Shown here one piece after another: positions 1-12,300 of a stretch of DNA of 64,000 nucleotides (positions are counted from its first letter, which is position 1; every line of letters starts with the position of its first letter). Both the position numbers and the translations under genes were made by a program. The stretch is from assembly GCA_039619475.1 (NCBI GenBank), contig CM077115.1:297911756-297975755 (forward strand), written 5' to 3'. A model generated the notes under the pieces. It was not told the DNA's origin. It worked only from the letters and a program-made list of their open reading frames with translations, and did no database searches. Source of the DNA: Icerya purchasi. Its lineage: Eukaryota > Arthropoda > Insecta > Hemiptera > Monophlebidae.

Positions 1-90
1 AGCAGATTGGCTTAAATGTCTCGCGGATTATATCTCAAGTGAATGTAATAGTACTAATTTCAATTTTCAGTGCGCAGTGTAGTAAAGAAG

Positions 91-270
91 CATTATAGAA
101 AAGTTTAACGAATTAACCATTATAGAAAAGTTTAACGAATTAACCATTATAGAAAAGTTTAACGAATTAACCATTATAGAAAAGTTTAACGAATTAACCA
201 TTATAGAAAAGTTTAACGAATTAACCATTATAGAAAAGTTTAACGAATTAACCATTATAGAAAAGTTAAC
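91..270. repeat. 27-bp tandem repeat, about 6.7 copies
   Basis: Six complete copies and one partial copy of a 27-bp unit (cattatagaaaagtttaacg followed by aattaac) follow each other with no visible substitution. The last copy loses a base in the gttt stretch and then diverges. Because 27 is divisible by three, an antisense frame reads through as a 9-residue repeat. This is a by-product of the period and not evidence of a gene. Confidence 0.95.
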
Positions 271-421
271 TCGCACTTGTATTAATTTAACATACGCAAC
301 ACGTAAAGTAAAGGTCGACCTGACGCGTCATTAACTTGTTCGGATTAATCGTTTCAACTCTACTACTAATCCTATTAATGCTGTAAAACATAATAAATTT
401 AAACATTTGAAGTGAGAACAA

Positions 422-464
<43 letters not shown>
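422..464. repeat. (AAT)n microsatellite
   Basis: About 14 uninterrupted AAT triplets pass directly into an A-rich tract. Confidence 0.95.
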
Positions 465-468
<4 letters not shown>

Positions 469-1499
469 GAAAAAACTGCCGAAAAAACATACATACAACG
501 AAAAATATTTTTTTTTAAATTCTATTTTTTTATTTTTGTTTTTTTTTTTTTGAAAACCAGAGCACAGGACATAAACGAAAAATATTTTTGAAAAAATACG
601 ATTTTTTTTTTTTTTTTAAACTCAGACCAAGAGACATATAACGAAAAATACTTTTTAAAAAACCCCTATTTTTTGGGTTTCTTCAAAACCAGACCATGTA
701 GGAAATAACTGAATTCTGTGTTCCTTCTTTTTTTTCTATCATATTTTACTTAAACTCTTGGAACCCTCTAAACCCAACTTTCCTGAAATCTAAAGCTCTC
801 GCTGATATATCAATACGTATTATCGAATTACGCGAACCGGAGATTGATAGCGCAATCGTGTAATAAAATTCTGTCAAACACACGTAAGACAGCTACGCCG
901 GAACCGACATAATTTTTCCGGATTTACGACGGAACACGGCCGTACCGGTTTCTCTCTATTATCCTTCCCCTCCTTCAATCGTACGATATCTGTAACTAGT
1001 TTTTTCCGTTGTGCTACTCACACCGCGGCATTTAGGTTATTATTTGTTCCTCACGGATATCTCTTTCGAATAGCTTCTAAAATTTGACGAATTCGGTTCA
1101 TAAAAAGTGGTGAAAAGTAAAGCGTTTTTCTATTTATCGGTCCAAAATTTATTACCGACAACAATTTGGTAACGTAAAAAACGAGGTAAAATTCAGAATT
1201 TCACTGATAAATTCTAAACCGACACACTTTACACATATCCGGTAGTAACGATAAAATATACCAATCACCCCAATTCACATTAGCTTTTACGAGAAATTTC
1301 CCTATACATAGATTGTTATTAGTATTCCGCAAAAAAAAAAAAAAAAAAAAAAAACCTCGATCCTATTCCATTGCAAATCTGGAAAATTAATTATTGCTTC
1401 CAGTCTAACTGCGTAACACATTCGTTTTGGAAGTTGTTTAAAATTCACCGTAAAAAGTAGTTTAAAAAAGAAAAATTATCATTTAAAAGAAACCGCAAA
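465..1499. other. No gene recognised; homopolymer-rich
   Basis: This stretch holds several T runs of 9-15 bases between about 500 and 680, and a pure run of 24 A at 1331-1354 that could be an old retroposon tail. No protein motif, RNA gene or element end was recognised. Confidence 0.6.
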
Positions 1500-2800
1500 A
1501 ACCTGCAGAGGAACTAACATCATATCGACCAATCTCTCTTCTTCCGGTGCTTTCTAAAGTATACGAAAAGATAATATTAAAAAAAATGAAACAATTCCTG
1601 GAAAGTGGAAATTTAATACCGGAACATCAGTTTCGAGCTGGCCATGGAACTGTAGAGTACACCGTCGTATAGTCAATATTATTGAATAGTCCTTGGAGAC
1701 TAAAAAAATATGCGACGCGGTTTTCCTTGATGTTAAACAGGCGTTTGATAGAGTATGGCACGAAGGGGGCTGCTCTATAAAATCCGGTGCCACGAATTAT
1801 TTAAATCTTACCTTAGTGAACGATATTTTGCGGTCAAGTATGAAGATGAAAACTCTCGATTGCATCCGATAAAAGCTAGTGTACCTCAAGGTAGCATACC
1901 GGGACCGGTTTTCTTTACTTAATTTATACAGCGGATATACCTGTGCCAAATAACGCGGAAATAGCCACTTTCGCGGACGATACAGCAGTGGTTTGTGCAG
2001 ATTCGTCGCTAGAAAATGTCGCAATAAACCTAAAATCAGCTGTTAATACACTCTCGATGTGGTTCAAGCGGTGGCGAATAGTAATCGACGAGAAAAAATC
2101 TGCCCGTGTAATATTTACAAATAAAAAAATCTGCAATGTTAATAATATTCATATTAACAATCAGATAATTCCCCCCGGTTAAGGAAATATCTCGGAATCG
2201 ATTTGGACAAACAACTAATATGGAAAAGCCATATAGTTAAAAAAAAACGGAACGAATTGAATATGAAGTATAGGAATTATGGCTTATAGGAAGAAAATCC
2301 GAACTATCGCTGGAGAATAAATTACTATTGTGGTATAATCAAATTCTAAAATCTATATGGGCGTACGGAAGTCCGCTATGCTAAAGAGAGAGTAATATAG
2401 CGATAATACAGCGTTTCCAAAAAGTAAAGCACTAAGAACAATCGCAGATGCCCCATGGTATATGTAAGCAATCTTACACTGCACACGGATAGGTTAAAGC
2501 TGTCAAAGAACAAATACAAGAAATAACTCAGGAATATGACATTAAACTAGATCGTCGCAAAAATATCTTAGCCATTGGTTTACTAGACAATTCGGCAGAA
2601 ATCAGACGATTAAAAAAGCCTGTCGATTTTACTATAAATGAACAGTGATAATTAAAAAGCATCAAAATACAGGTAGCGGAAATCCTTGTCGCTGGATAAG
2701 GAGCTCTACAAACCACCCGTACTATGTTAATAAAATTGCCGGATATCCCGGAGCTAGTTGCAAAATTGTATAACAAAGAAAAAAAAAAATTTATGCAAAA
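1500..2800 (+). pseudogene. Decayed Jockey-like LINE reverse transcriptase
   Basis: This is a relic of the reverse transcriptase of a non-LTR retrotransposon, the enzyme that copies the element RNA into DNA at the target site. It opens with the finger motif SYRPISLLPVLSK, then FRAGHGTVE, a damaged block that normally reads DVKQAFDRVWHEGLL, VPQGSIPGPV, and an intact FADD catalytic box at 1970-1981. A short open C-terminal piece (ILAIGLLDNSAEIRRLKKP) ends at the TGA at 2646-2648. Stops and frameshifts separate these blocks, for example a TAG soon after FRAGHG. Endonuclease and ORF1 are absent, so the copy is 5'-truncated or too decayed to see. An A-rich stretch near 2776-2792 may be the old tail. 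The order and wording of the motifs fit the Jockey clade; the family was not identified. Confidence 0.85.
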
Positions 2801-3927
2801 GAAAATTTAGAATAGGATGACAGAATAAAAAATAATATATAATTATACTAATTATAATACTTGTTTATTTATTAATTTTTGTCTAGACAAAGAACGTTGA
2901 AAGCGGCCGGCATTTTAGTTTACGTTTGAAAATTGTAAATTGGCCATATTAATGTGAGTTATGAATAATATTTATATGTACACTACTCATTTGTAATTTG
3001 GAAAAAAAAAGAAACCCATTAAATTAGAACACGTTAAGGTCGTCGAAAACAATGGCACCCGGGGGTTATTATATTTAAATCAAGCGAGAAATTTAATGAA
3101 CTGCGCTAAAATAATTTGCGGTTTACGGAAGATTTATTTTATTTTTTTTATTTATTTTCTTTTTTTCAAGTCGAGAAAATTGACAAGACATTCGCTCTCA
3201 TTATTCTTGTACACACCGAGAACTTACTGTTAGCTGAGCACGTGCAAATACGTAATTAAGCCACTAATCGAAGTGCATTACGTCATAATCGTGCTTTTCT
3301 ACTTCGAGATAATTATTATTATTCACTCGGCTCTTTGCACTTGCAATTTTTTCTGCGAAACTAAAAAAATTTAAATTCTCCATTTTACTTTTTCACTTGA
3401 ATATCACTTGGCCGAAAAGTGATTTTTACATGGCAAATAATTTTGTTCCCGTGTAATATTAATATTGTTCAAAGTATAGGAACTAGTGCACTGTTTGAAA
3501 GAAAAGCTCCGTACTGGGTCGTTACATTGTACGAGAAGGAGCGCACTGTGTGTAAAGTTTAAAAGTGTTTTAACACATACGACTGGCCCAAGCTAATTCA
3601 ACGACTTTCAATAGTCTGACATTCTTATTACATCGGATGCGATGAAACATGGATTTTAAATTTTGGGGATAGATGGGAGATATTTAATTATAAAATATTT
3701 TACGAAGTAAGGCGTAGTATATTTCGAAAATAATTATACAATATATTTGGTGGTAAAATTAACACTTGTCGGCGATTTATGTTGCTATTAACAATTATGA
3801 CAATGCAACGTTCACATAAAACCGGAGGAACGTACATTTCCTACAAATATATTGTAGGTGACTTATTGAATAATGTGCAGTTTTAATTCGTGTCTTTTTA
3901 TTTCATTATTTCTATTATTATTATTAG

Positions 3928-3977
<50 letters not shown>

Positions 3978-4570
3978 TTGTCTTCACCTTTCTATCCACC
4001 TTTTGGTTTCCTTATTTAGTTGAGTCTCCACACTATCATTCTCTGTAACACTTTTAGCATCTTTGGTTTTAAAATCTACAATGGCAAATGGTGTTTTAAT
4101 TTTTTTCGTCATGTCTGCATGCATGCTCATAATGCGTAATTAAACATTATTCTGAAATTAGATTATTTCATTATTTTTTTCAACGGTCACATGAAGCGTT
4201 CCGAAAATACTTGGAAATTTTGATTTTTCACTTGAAACGAGAGCGAGGTAATTGAATATTTTTATAACTTTTTCCGTTCGCGAGAATATTAGCCGAAAAA
4301 TTTAATAGGAAGGGGAAAAAAAAGTTGTATTCGTAGACGTTTAAAAATAGAGAATAAATTTTACTACGTCGAGGACAGCAATGAAAGGGAGTGCAAAGAA
4401 GCGCACCGATAAGGTGAGTGGGAATGCCAAGTTTTAATAGCGTGGAGGAAAAGGACGATTGTGGAAAAGTTGAACCAAAGGTGAATGTAAAACGTCGGTA
4501 AGAAAGTGAACGGGGTTTTATTTTTATGCTTTTTTGGGAGGTGTCGGCTAAGGCCGTTTACCCAATCCAA
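2801..4570. other. No gene recognised; contains an (ATT)n tract
   Basis: AT-rich sequence without a convincing coding frame. An imperfect ATT microsatellite with AGT interruptions occupies 3909-3975. The antisense strand at 4364-4570 has a short open frame rich in Ser, His and Leu. It could be a tail fragment of the adjacent LINE but carries no diagnostic motif. Confidence 0.6.
3909..3975. repeat. Imperfect (ATT)n microsatellite
   Basis: ATT triplets interrupted twice by AGT, then pure for about ten triplets. Confidence 0.9.
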
Positions 4571-4573
4571 AGG

Positions 4574-4780
4574 TCATCATCATCATCATCATCATCAGTG
4601 TATCAGCCTGTCGGCTGGTTCGCCCCATGTATCAACTGCTTCCATCCAAGCCTGTCACAGGCTTTCTTCTTTAATTCCGGATAGGTCGTTATTCCACTTT
4701 TTCTTTTAGCACTGTGTCAATGAGTGTTATTCTTGGTCTTCCGCGTGGCTTATGACAGCATTAATGATTATATATATATA
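4574..4780 (-). pseudogene. 3' end of a LINE with (ATG)n tail
   Basis: Read on the minus strand, this segment encodes PRGRPRITLIDTV, then a frameshifted tail ending in GRTSRQAD, and finishes in seven to eight ATG triplets (CAT on the plus strand at 4574-4597). A basic GRPR-x-T-x-x-D block shortly before the stop, followed by a trinucleotide tail, is typical of the C-terminus of endonuclease-reverse-transcriptase retroelements in arthropods. Only the last 60 or so codons remain. It lies at the 3' side of the RNase H LINE relic in the same orientation, so it could be a separate insertion or part of the same decayed element. The clade assignment is uncertain. Confidence 0.5.
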
Positions 4781-4789
4781 GGAAAAAGT

Positions 4790-5640
4790 ATTAGAAATAG
4801 AGCACATGAATGAAGCTAACAAAGGAATAACCGAGGGAGAAGGAAAAGAAAGGGTGATGTGAGAGCTGTAAAGCGTAGGGAGACCAAGACGTAAAAGACC
4901 GGAATACAGTATCTCGCGCGTTCTGAAGAAATGAAAGAACATTCAAGTGTAAAATGTTATTCGCATCACAAATGAAGTTTGCCTAGCTACCGACGGATGT
5001 AAAGAGAAGACTGGGTAGTGGAGAACCGAAGAGCGAAGCAGGAAGAGCAAGCTGTGATTTAACCGAAGTCTAATTATAGATGAGATAGTTGATCACACCG
5101 TCTTATGTTGGGGAAATTCTGGAACCAAAGAAAATGAGGAGGAATGAGCTGTGCGGCTAAATAAAAGGAAGCAGAATTAGAAAATGAAGAAGGACAGAGA
5201 TCAGACCAAAAAAAGGAGGAAGAATACTTTGGACTGGAAAATGACTAATAAAGCGACCGTCTGAAATAGGCGAACGTGCCAACGTGAGAAATTAATCCGT
5301 TGACCCGAAATTCTACAATAACTAGAAATCCACAACAAGTCGGAATGTAACGGATGCGAAATTAAGGAGCGTATGTGAAGCACGACAGGATCAGCGGATG
5401 GTTTAAGAAAGGGAGTAGCAATAGCTTGTAAAACGTCTTTTGAATCAGAAAATAACAGAACCTTGGATATATATGGTTATTACTAGTAGAAGAGGCTATA
5501 AAAAGGATTGCTTGTAGGATTGCGATAGATTCGGTTAGGAATATGGAGGAGAAGGAGGGAAGTTTGAACGCCTCGGAATAAACTAAGTACGTAAGTGAGA
5601 AGACGAAATAATAATGCAAGAGGTTAAATTAAAGGCGCAA
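4790..5640 (-). pseudogene. LINE relic: RNase H and C-terminal domain
   Basis: On the minus strand the RNase H domain of an I/R1-type LINE can be followed across frames. It starts with TESIAILQAI (the catalytic-Glu helix), continues with DSKDVLQAIATPF (the second catalytic Asp, plus strand 5411-5446), and ends with LLWISSYCRISG (5303-5341), which corresponds to the usual LWIPSHxGIxGN block. After it comes IIRLRLNHSLL, which parallels RLRFSHSLL in the LINE at 27.5 kb and RLRFNHTLL in the one at 41.3 kb, so the three appear to be one family. Frameshifts and stops interrupt it throughout. Part of the upstream RT thumb may extend towards 5800 but cannot be aligned by eye. Confidence 0.65.
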
Positions 5641-7149
5641 AATAGCTGTGATTGTGTGAAACGCCTTAAAGTGGGGAAGTAGGTGGAAAACTACGTGGAT
5701 GGGAAAGATGGTTGAAATAAGAGTTGAACAAAAGAATTGAGTCATTTGAAAGAAAAGCGCAATATTATAGATCTAGTTCGAAAGAATTCTTAGCAAGATT
5801 GTACAATTGGCGCAGGCTTTAATCGGTTGATTTTTTTTTTCATTTGACCGCCATTGGTGGAAAATGAATCAGTCATAAGGACGGCCATTTTTCGATTATT
5901 AAAGATTTGATGAATAGCGATGGGGTCGATCACTTCAAATTATAAATAAACTCTGTTCGGGAGGTGGCGGGTGAAAAAATCACGGACTTCCTTTATTATC
6001 GAAAAAATGTTGTAAGATGAATTATTGCGTAAGCGTATTGATTTAGAATCACTCTAATCGAGTTTTGTATTATTATTCAAAATTTTGAAGAAACTATTTC
6101 ACTTAGATTTGTTGGAAACAAATTATTTATAGATTTTTTCGTTATTGGATGCTCAGAGCTGTCGTCGCCGGCCAACGGTCGGTGTATGAAGTTGCGTCGC
6201 TGGATTTCGGGATTAAAAATATCGTCGGAAAATTTTCAGCCGTTTTAGACGGTTGCTTTAATTTTAGTTGAAATTACAGCGTCTGTATAATTTTTCATAA
6301 CTTTATCGCTTATGAAACACAGGACACAGTGGCGACATGATGAACACCAGCTCGAATGAGATTAGGCCGGGTGTTTTCTGTAATCTCAACATATGCTGTA
6401 GGTTGCTATTGGAGTAACCGAAAACCAATTTGACTGCAAGGCCGCCAAAAAGTCGCTCCTCGAAGAGAATTGAACATTTTGTTTATTGTTTATCTTCAGT
6501 CACCGAAGCTTCACGAACTTTATTATAAACAATCGTAATGTTTTCGAAAAATTTGAACTTGCACTGTTTAGAAAAGTCTCTTTTGCGCATGCGCGTACTA
6601 TGTACACTCTATGTACAGAGCGACATATGAAAAAGTACGTGTAATCCAACAGAAAAATAATATAAAACAAATTTAAGACTGCGTTATTGAACGGTAGATA
6701 ACTTTGTTTCGTTTCACATTCGTCCTAGTCATTATCACCGGCAATATGCGACAGAGGAAATATTCCTATCGCTCTAATGCGCAAATTTTATATTTCATAG
6801 TCTAAACGAATAAACTGAAGCGGACCCGATATAGTGCCCCCATTTTAAATCTACTATAAATTACGCTACAAAAGAAACACACTTACACGCATGATGAACC
6901 GAAAAATTGAAAGGTAGCTGATTCTTCCTGAAGTATTTTGAAAAATATTTTTCTTTATATTACGCCGGGGGGAAAAGATCTGATAAATAAAAAAAATCCT
7001 TCATCAGTAATTGACCTCGGTTATATTTACTTTTTTTTTTTTTTTCCATCACCGAAACATCAACAGTAGTATAATTGTACAGCACACAGAGATTAAATAA
7101 AAACAAAGAAAGAAATTATAACGTCACAAAAAGAAGCGGTGGAAAGAAA
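5641..7149. other. No gene recognised
   Basis: No coding motif or RNA gene was seen. There is a small CpG-containing patch near 6160-6240 and a perfect NRF1-type palindrome at 6584-6595. Otherwise this is AT-rich single-copy-looking sequence. Confidence 0.5.
6584..6595. promoter_or_regulatory. Candidate NRF1 / Erect-wing binding palindrome
   Basis: TGCGCATGCGCG matches the vertebrate NRF1 consensus (YGCGCAYGCGCR) at every position; the insect orthologue Erect wing binds the same core. It stands out in an AT-rich background. No transcription start or downstream gene was found, so function is inference only. Confidence 0.3.
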
Positions 7150-7470
7150 TAAACGAAAGAACCTTAATGATAACATTTTTTCGTAATAATAAAATACGCA
7201 TCTATGAAATATTTTTTTTTTTTTTTCTTTTTATTAAATATTTATTAATATACTTTTTCCTAAATTAAGGTTAATATTAAAATAAATTGTGCGATTCGCA
7301 AAAACTAAGAACCATGATTATATTATTTTTTGTGAACTGTAACTTAATTTAATATTTTAACTTAAGAAAAAGTATATTACTAAAAATATTTAATAAAAAA
7401 AAAGAAAAAAAATAATATATATTTCATAGATGCGTGTCAAAAATTTTTCTCATTAAGGATTTTTCGTTTA
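7150..7470. repeat. Long inverted repeat 1 (foldback)
   Basis: The left arm (taaacgaaagaaccttaatg and on through acgcatctatgaaatatt) is mirrored by the right arm, which ends in cattaaggatttttcgttta. The arms are about 150 bp each and separated by only about 20 bases near 7312-7330, so one strand could form a long imperfect hairpin. Differences are point changes and small indels in A/T runs. No coding content is visible. A foldback-type MITE is the simplest reading. Confidence 0.85.
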
Positions 7471-7902
7471 GAAAAGCTCCCGCTAAAATCAGGTCCTCAG
7501 TAATCTACAAAAACTTTCATTTCAGTACGAATTGTGTGTGACCTTCATTGCTACAACCGGTACAGAAGATGGGCGGTAAAAAATTATTTAATTATGATCC
7601 ATCGTCTACAAGTTCAAGCTGGACGAATTTTTTTTTTTAAACATCTTAATGATACACTTATACGAAATATACGATTTAAAAAAATAAATAAATAAACGAA
7701 CAACTTAAAACAGAAATCTATAAAATACTGAAAAGTAGAAAATTAAACTTTTTTTTGTCCAGCCTAAACTTGCAGACGATGAATCATAATTAAATACTTT
7801 TTTTTCTGTACCGGTTGCAGCAATGTGAAGGTCACACACAATTCGTACTGAAATGAAAGTTTTTGTAAACTACTGAGGACCTGATTTTAGCGGGAGCTTT
7901 AA
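7471..7902. repeat. Long inverted repeat 2, abutting the first
   Basis: The left arm (7471 to about 7632) starts gaaaagctcccgctaaaatc and the right arm (about 7750-7902) ends in its complement, gattttagcgggagctttt-like. Arms of about 155 bp match at most positions, including ttcagtacgaattgtgtgtg and its complement, around a spacer of about 115 bp. It starts at the base after inverted repeat 1 ends, so the two form one composite structure of about 750 bp. No open frame is present. Confidence 0.85.
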
Positions 7903-8082
7903 AAAGCTGCTTAGTCTCGTACGAATAGAGCGACGGATCGTCTCGAAGATTTTAATTTTTATGTTTTTATTGTTTCGAGAGACCGTAGGGAATAAAACAA
8001 GTTAATCATAGTTGACAACCTTAGATCCCACGCAAGTTTTTTTTTTTTTTTTGCAACGACTTTTTAATTTTTATTGTATATT

Positions 8083-8415
8083 CAGTAAATCTCGCTGGCG
8101 ATCCCCTTATATGTAACTTAGCGTATTGATTTATTCCTTTTATTTAAATAGAAGGCGTCGGGGATTGTTGAATTAGGCTTTTCATTAATATACTTAAGAA
8201 TGGATCTAAGGAAAATACTGGGGGGGGGGGCAGTTCCTTCCTACTTTTGGATTATCCGCCTTTACCTTTCCCAAATATTTCTCTGATATAACCAATATTC
8301 AATTTCCGATTAGGTATAGACCTGGGAGCGACTTGGGATCCGGAACGAAACAAGCCTTGAACAAGTGTCCTCTGGTTTAGTAGGCAATCACCGTAACCAC
8401 TAGGATACCGCGCAC
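8083..8415 (-). mobile_element. tRNA-derived SINE, copy 1
   Basis: On the minus strand the head has a Pol III box A (TAGTGGTTACGG at 8391-8402) and a box-B-like GTTCAAGGC (8354-8362) at tRNA spacing. The body then shares long stretches with the copy at 31.3 kb: tcgttccggatc, ctaatc-ggaaattgaat, ggtaaaggcggataatc, aaaagtag and ccttagatccatt. A run of ten C (minus strand) replaces the corresponding aactggta region. The 3' end is uncertain; the A run at 8038-8052 (minus strand) may be a tail about 30 bp further on. No target duplication was recognised. Confidence 0.75.
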
Positions 8416-11400
8416 CTTAAATAGAAAATAATTTATATCTAATTAAGAAAGTCGAATAATTGCGAGATTTTCGGACGGCACAACCAATAATTAAAAAAGA
8501 TGGAAGAAAATTAAAAATGTCGGATGCCGGAGAGGGACAATATAATAGCGCAATGCAAAAACTATGGACGACCAAGAATTTTGACACAGGATGACTAAAC
8601 AAACTCTCGTACCAAAAATAAAAGCAAAAGTTTGACGAGTGTCCTCTCCATCATACTGGAACCTAGTCGAATGATTGTAATTATTTTGTTTTGATAAATA
8701 GGAAATGCAGCTGAAGGAGAAGAGCCTTGTTCCCGGTGGAGAGCCCTCATGGAGGTTTTTAAGCTATCAGCACTGTTTGTGGAGGATGAAGTTTCTCTGT
8801 TGGATTAACATTATGAACTATTGTTCATAGAGAAGGTAGGAATCAACATTTGCAGGAAAACTTATTTCTTTTCTGCGAGTTGAAGGAATTTCGAAAGGAA
8901 TATATATATATATATATGCGGCCAGCTGATTTGATTGGAAAAATGTTGTTACCCGAATTCTACGGAAACTTGCTAATGTGCAAGTGCGTCTGCGGGGAAT
9001 GAACGTAGTCGAATAATTTCGATCTCGGTGGTTGAATGACGTGTTATAATCAGTGGTCGGTTAAACAGCGTGTGTGTAAAAAAAAGAAACAAAAAAGAAA
9101 CAAAAAACCACCGAATAGAGATAATAAAAAAAAAAGAAAAAGAAAAAAAACAACAAACAGATATTACATATAAATCATCAACAAACAGTTGTATAGTTAG
9201 CGCATGTAGTTTATACAGTCAGCTATGTAACTCGGATAATAGTTTGCACGTTTAGCTGTACAGCACAATAGGTGGATTTGTAAAGAATGTATAAATAATG
9301 AGTTGCCGATACAATGAACTTCTAGAGATGGATCAGTTCAAGCTTAAGAAAATACGTACTGCGCGATACCTCTATAAATCGTCGCATAATGAATAAATAA
9401 ATTGAACGAGAGAACTGGTCGATTCTGAGATACACTTATATTGGCAAAATTTAAAGTTTGCATTAGCATAAGTCTCTCTGAATATACGTAACACATGTTG
9501 AGTAGTAGTACATCAACCGGATTAGTCATTACTCATATAGTGTTAAACCCGATGCAATATTTCTTATAGCCATGGTGAAACACGTGAAATGTATTAAAAG
9601 ATCTCGCCTGAAGAATGGACGCATACATATAAGTAATCAGCGTATTGTCTCCGAAATATGTTAGTGATATTTATATTTTTTTCTATATATATATATATAT
9701 TTTTTTTTATGGATTATTTACGAATATTCTCATTAATCATATCGTCATTCGGTCACTAAATGCCCGTGAACGACTCTATATTTCTAACACGTAAGAGTAG
9801 GAGAACGTATAAATAAGCCTGAAAGACATACCACTATTTTGCATATCGTAAACGTCGGATTTTTAGAATATACGGGGGGAAAATACGGCGAGCGGTTTAT
9901 TTATTTATTTTTGAGAAAAAATTCTCGGAATTCAGAGGCGGAAGACGGAATATAATTTTAAGACAGCTTTTTACGCTACTGCCATTCGCTCTGAATATAC
10001 GTGTCAATCGGAAATCACATTATTAAGTTCTGTCTATAGAAAACGTATCTCACTCCGATAGAATTATTATTATTCGGACAACTTCCCTTTTTTTAGTTTA
10101 TTTTCTCAAACATAGTAATAGCGTCAATATTACGTCGAATTAACTATGCAAACAAGGTCGATTGAAAAACAAAAGGAAGGAATACCACAATCGGGTATTT
10201 CGGTCGGAGATATCTTAACGAATGAATATAATGGAACAACTAAATAAATAGAAGAACATCACAGAACACAAATAATATGGTTTTAAAGAAAAAGCGAAAG
10301 AGAGTTTGAGAAAAAAATAGGTAAACATTTTTTTTTCCCCATCAAAGTGAGCTACACTGAACAGAATAGTGAAAGAAGAGAGACCACCTTTTGTGACGAA
10401 TTATGGACAGGAATTTGAAGAGAATAAAGATAAAGTCGGGTGCATAAGGGGAAAAAAGTAATTCCAACAGGAAAAGATATATAACTGGAGAAACGTAATA
10501 GGCACACGAGAAGTCGTTTAAAGCAGGTTCAAGCCGAAAGAGGTCACAGGTAACAGATATAAATCAAATACGGGGAGGGTACCACGCAAGGTCGAGCAAG
10601 TTTAAAACAAGAAAAAAAAAAAAAAATAGAAACAATTTAAGAAAACGAAAATAAAGGTAGATAAATCGAAAAAAAATAAAATAGAAAAAATAGAAAGGAC
10701 CATCATAAAAATGCTAAAAATGTCGTTAGAAATGGTGTTGATGACGATTTCATTTTATTCGATAATACTGCAGATCAAAAATACAAAGCAAATTTATTAC
10801 AAGTACCGGCGAAGTTTCCTTTTTCTTTTTCTTTTTTTTGAGGGAAAAGGACAGGAAGCGTTACCCTAAAGACGCACAAAGATTGAGCAGCTAAGAATTA
10901 GAAAGAAGTAGGCGAAATTTGAATATGTAAAAAATGTAGAAAATGAACTCTGCTTAAGCTGGAGGAACAAATTCCAATGAACGACTATAGTAGTACCTAA
11001 AAAGTATGTAATAAGGGAAAGAGAAGTTCGCGTATAGAAGAAAATATTTAAAAAGAACATAATCAACATCACAAACGAAGTCGTGATCCGAAGAGTGAAT
11101 AATGCAATAGAGGAAACAATAGAAAAGAAAAAAAAAAAAAACAGATGAAAGAAGACAATTATGATTAAAACGAAGGCTTACACTATGGAGGAAATAATTA
11201 AGAAAGGAGATGCTGAATTAGCTTGTATATGGGGAGTGGGAAAATTAAATAGGTATCAGACGGTGATTTGAAGCGTGCTTGTTTCGATGGAAAAACGGAT
11301 ATTATAAGCGAGAAATTTTTTAAATAAATTGGCCGTTACAGAAAACATATCAAACGAGTCAGCAAAGTTGTTGCTAACGAATCCGGCTATGATTAGGAAT

Positions 11401-12300
11401 CAAAAAGAGATCGATAAAAAATTGGCAATTAAGAAAGGAACGGAAAAATGCTTGTAAGACGCTTTTTATGTCGTAGAAAGCGAGATATTTATTATCGTAG
11501 GAGGAAAATGCAACGAAAAGAACAGCGCGACGAAGTATTCTGCAATAAAAATGGAACAGAATGAAGGAAGTTTATAATACGGAAAAGAAGGAAAAAAAAA
11601 GTGGACCCACTCATCGCTCCTAGAAACAACCGTAAAAAAAAAAAAGAATCGAAGGAAGCGAAGAATTTAAAGCTTGACTGAATTCGCTTAAAGCGATTAG
11701 AGGTGAGAATTTGGCGTGAGATGAAAGGAAAAACAGATTAAGAGTGTATGTTAATTAGTCTGAAAAGCCGAATATAAAGAAAGGAAGTTTATTATAGAAG
11801 GATAGAGAGAAAGGTATCCCCCCTTTTTCGGGAGAAAATCGGCACTTATTCAAAAAACGGACTGCTTATGATATTCGATAAAAATTATGTAAAACAAAAT
11901 TAATCCCAACATTTTCACGTTAAACTAAAATGCTCGCAAATTAGCGTCCGAATCAATTTTGGTCGCCCATTTCTCTGAATTAAAATTACCCGCACCTTGG
12001 TCAGTGGATTTCTGTTAATATATACGTATATATGAAAATCAGAATTTTATCTCGCTTTCCGTGATGACGTGAATACATTGTGGCTGGAGTTAGGTCGTGT
12101 ATAAATGAATCGGCAATCTACGACAAGAAAAATACTCGGAAACAATTCGATCAAATGAAAATACTTTCGAAACAACTTATGTTAATGGTACATTTGTATC
12201 ATGCGAAAAAAAAAGTTTATTTTAATTTCCTTTAAAGTAATTCGGTAAACGATTTTGCTTTTAATAGTATTTTTCTCTGGGGAAGAAACGTTTTCAAGTT
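8416..12300. other. No gene recognised; purine-rich, possible LINE relic
   Basis: Contains short TA tracts (8899-8917 and about 9685-9701). From about 10,150 to 11,800 the plus strand is strongly purine-rich, so the minus strand would encode Ser/Leu/Phe-rich peptide. That bias resembles the LINE ORFs elsewhere in this window, but no catalytic motif could be read, so no element is called. Confidence 0.45.

Noticed and set aside
67..276. Small antisense gene in the 27-bp repeat
   Set aside because: It is a by-product of the repeat period; there is no coding signal outside the repeat.
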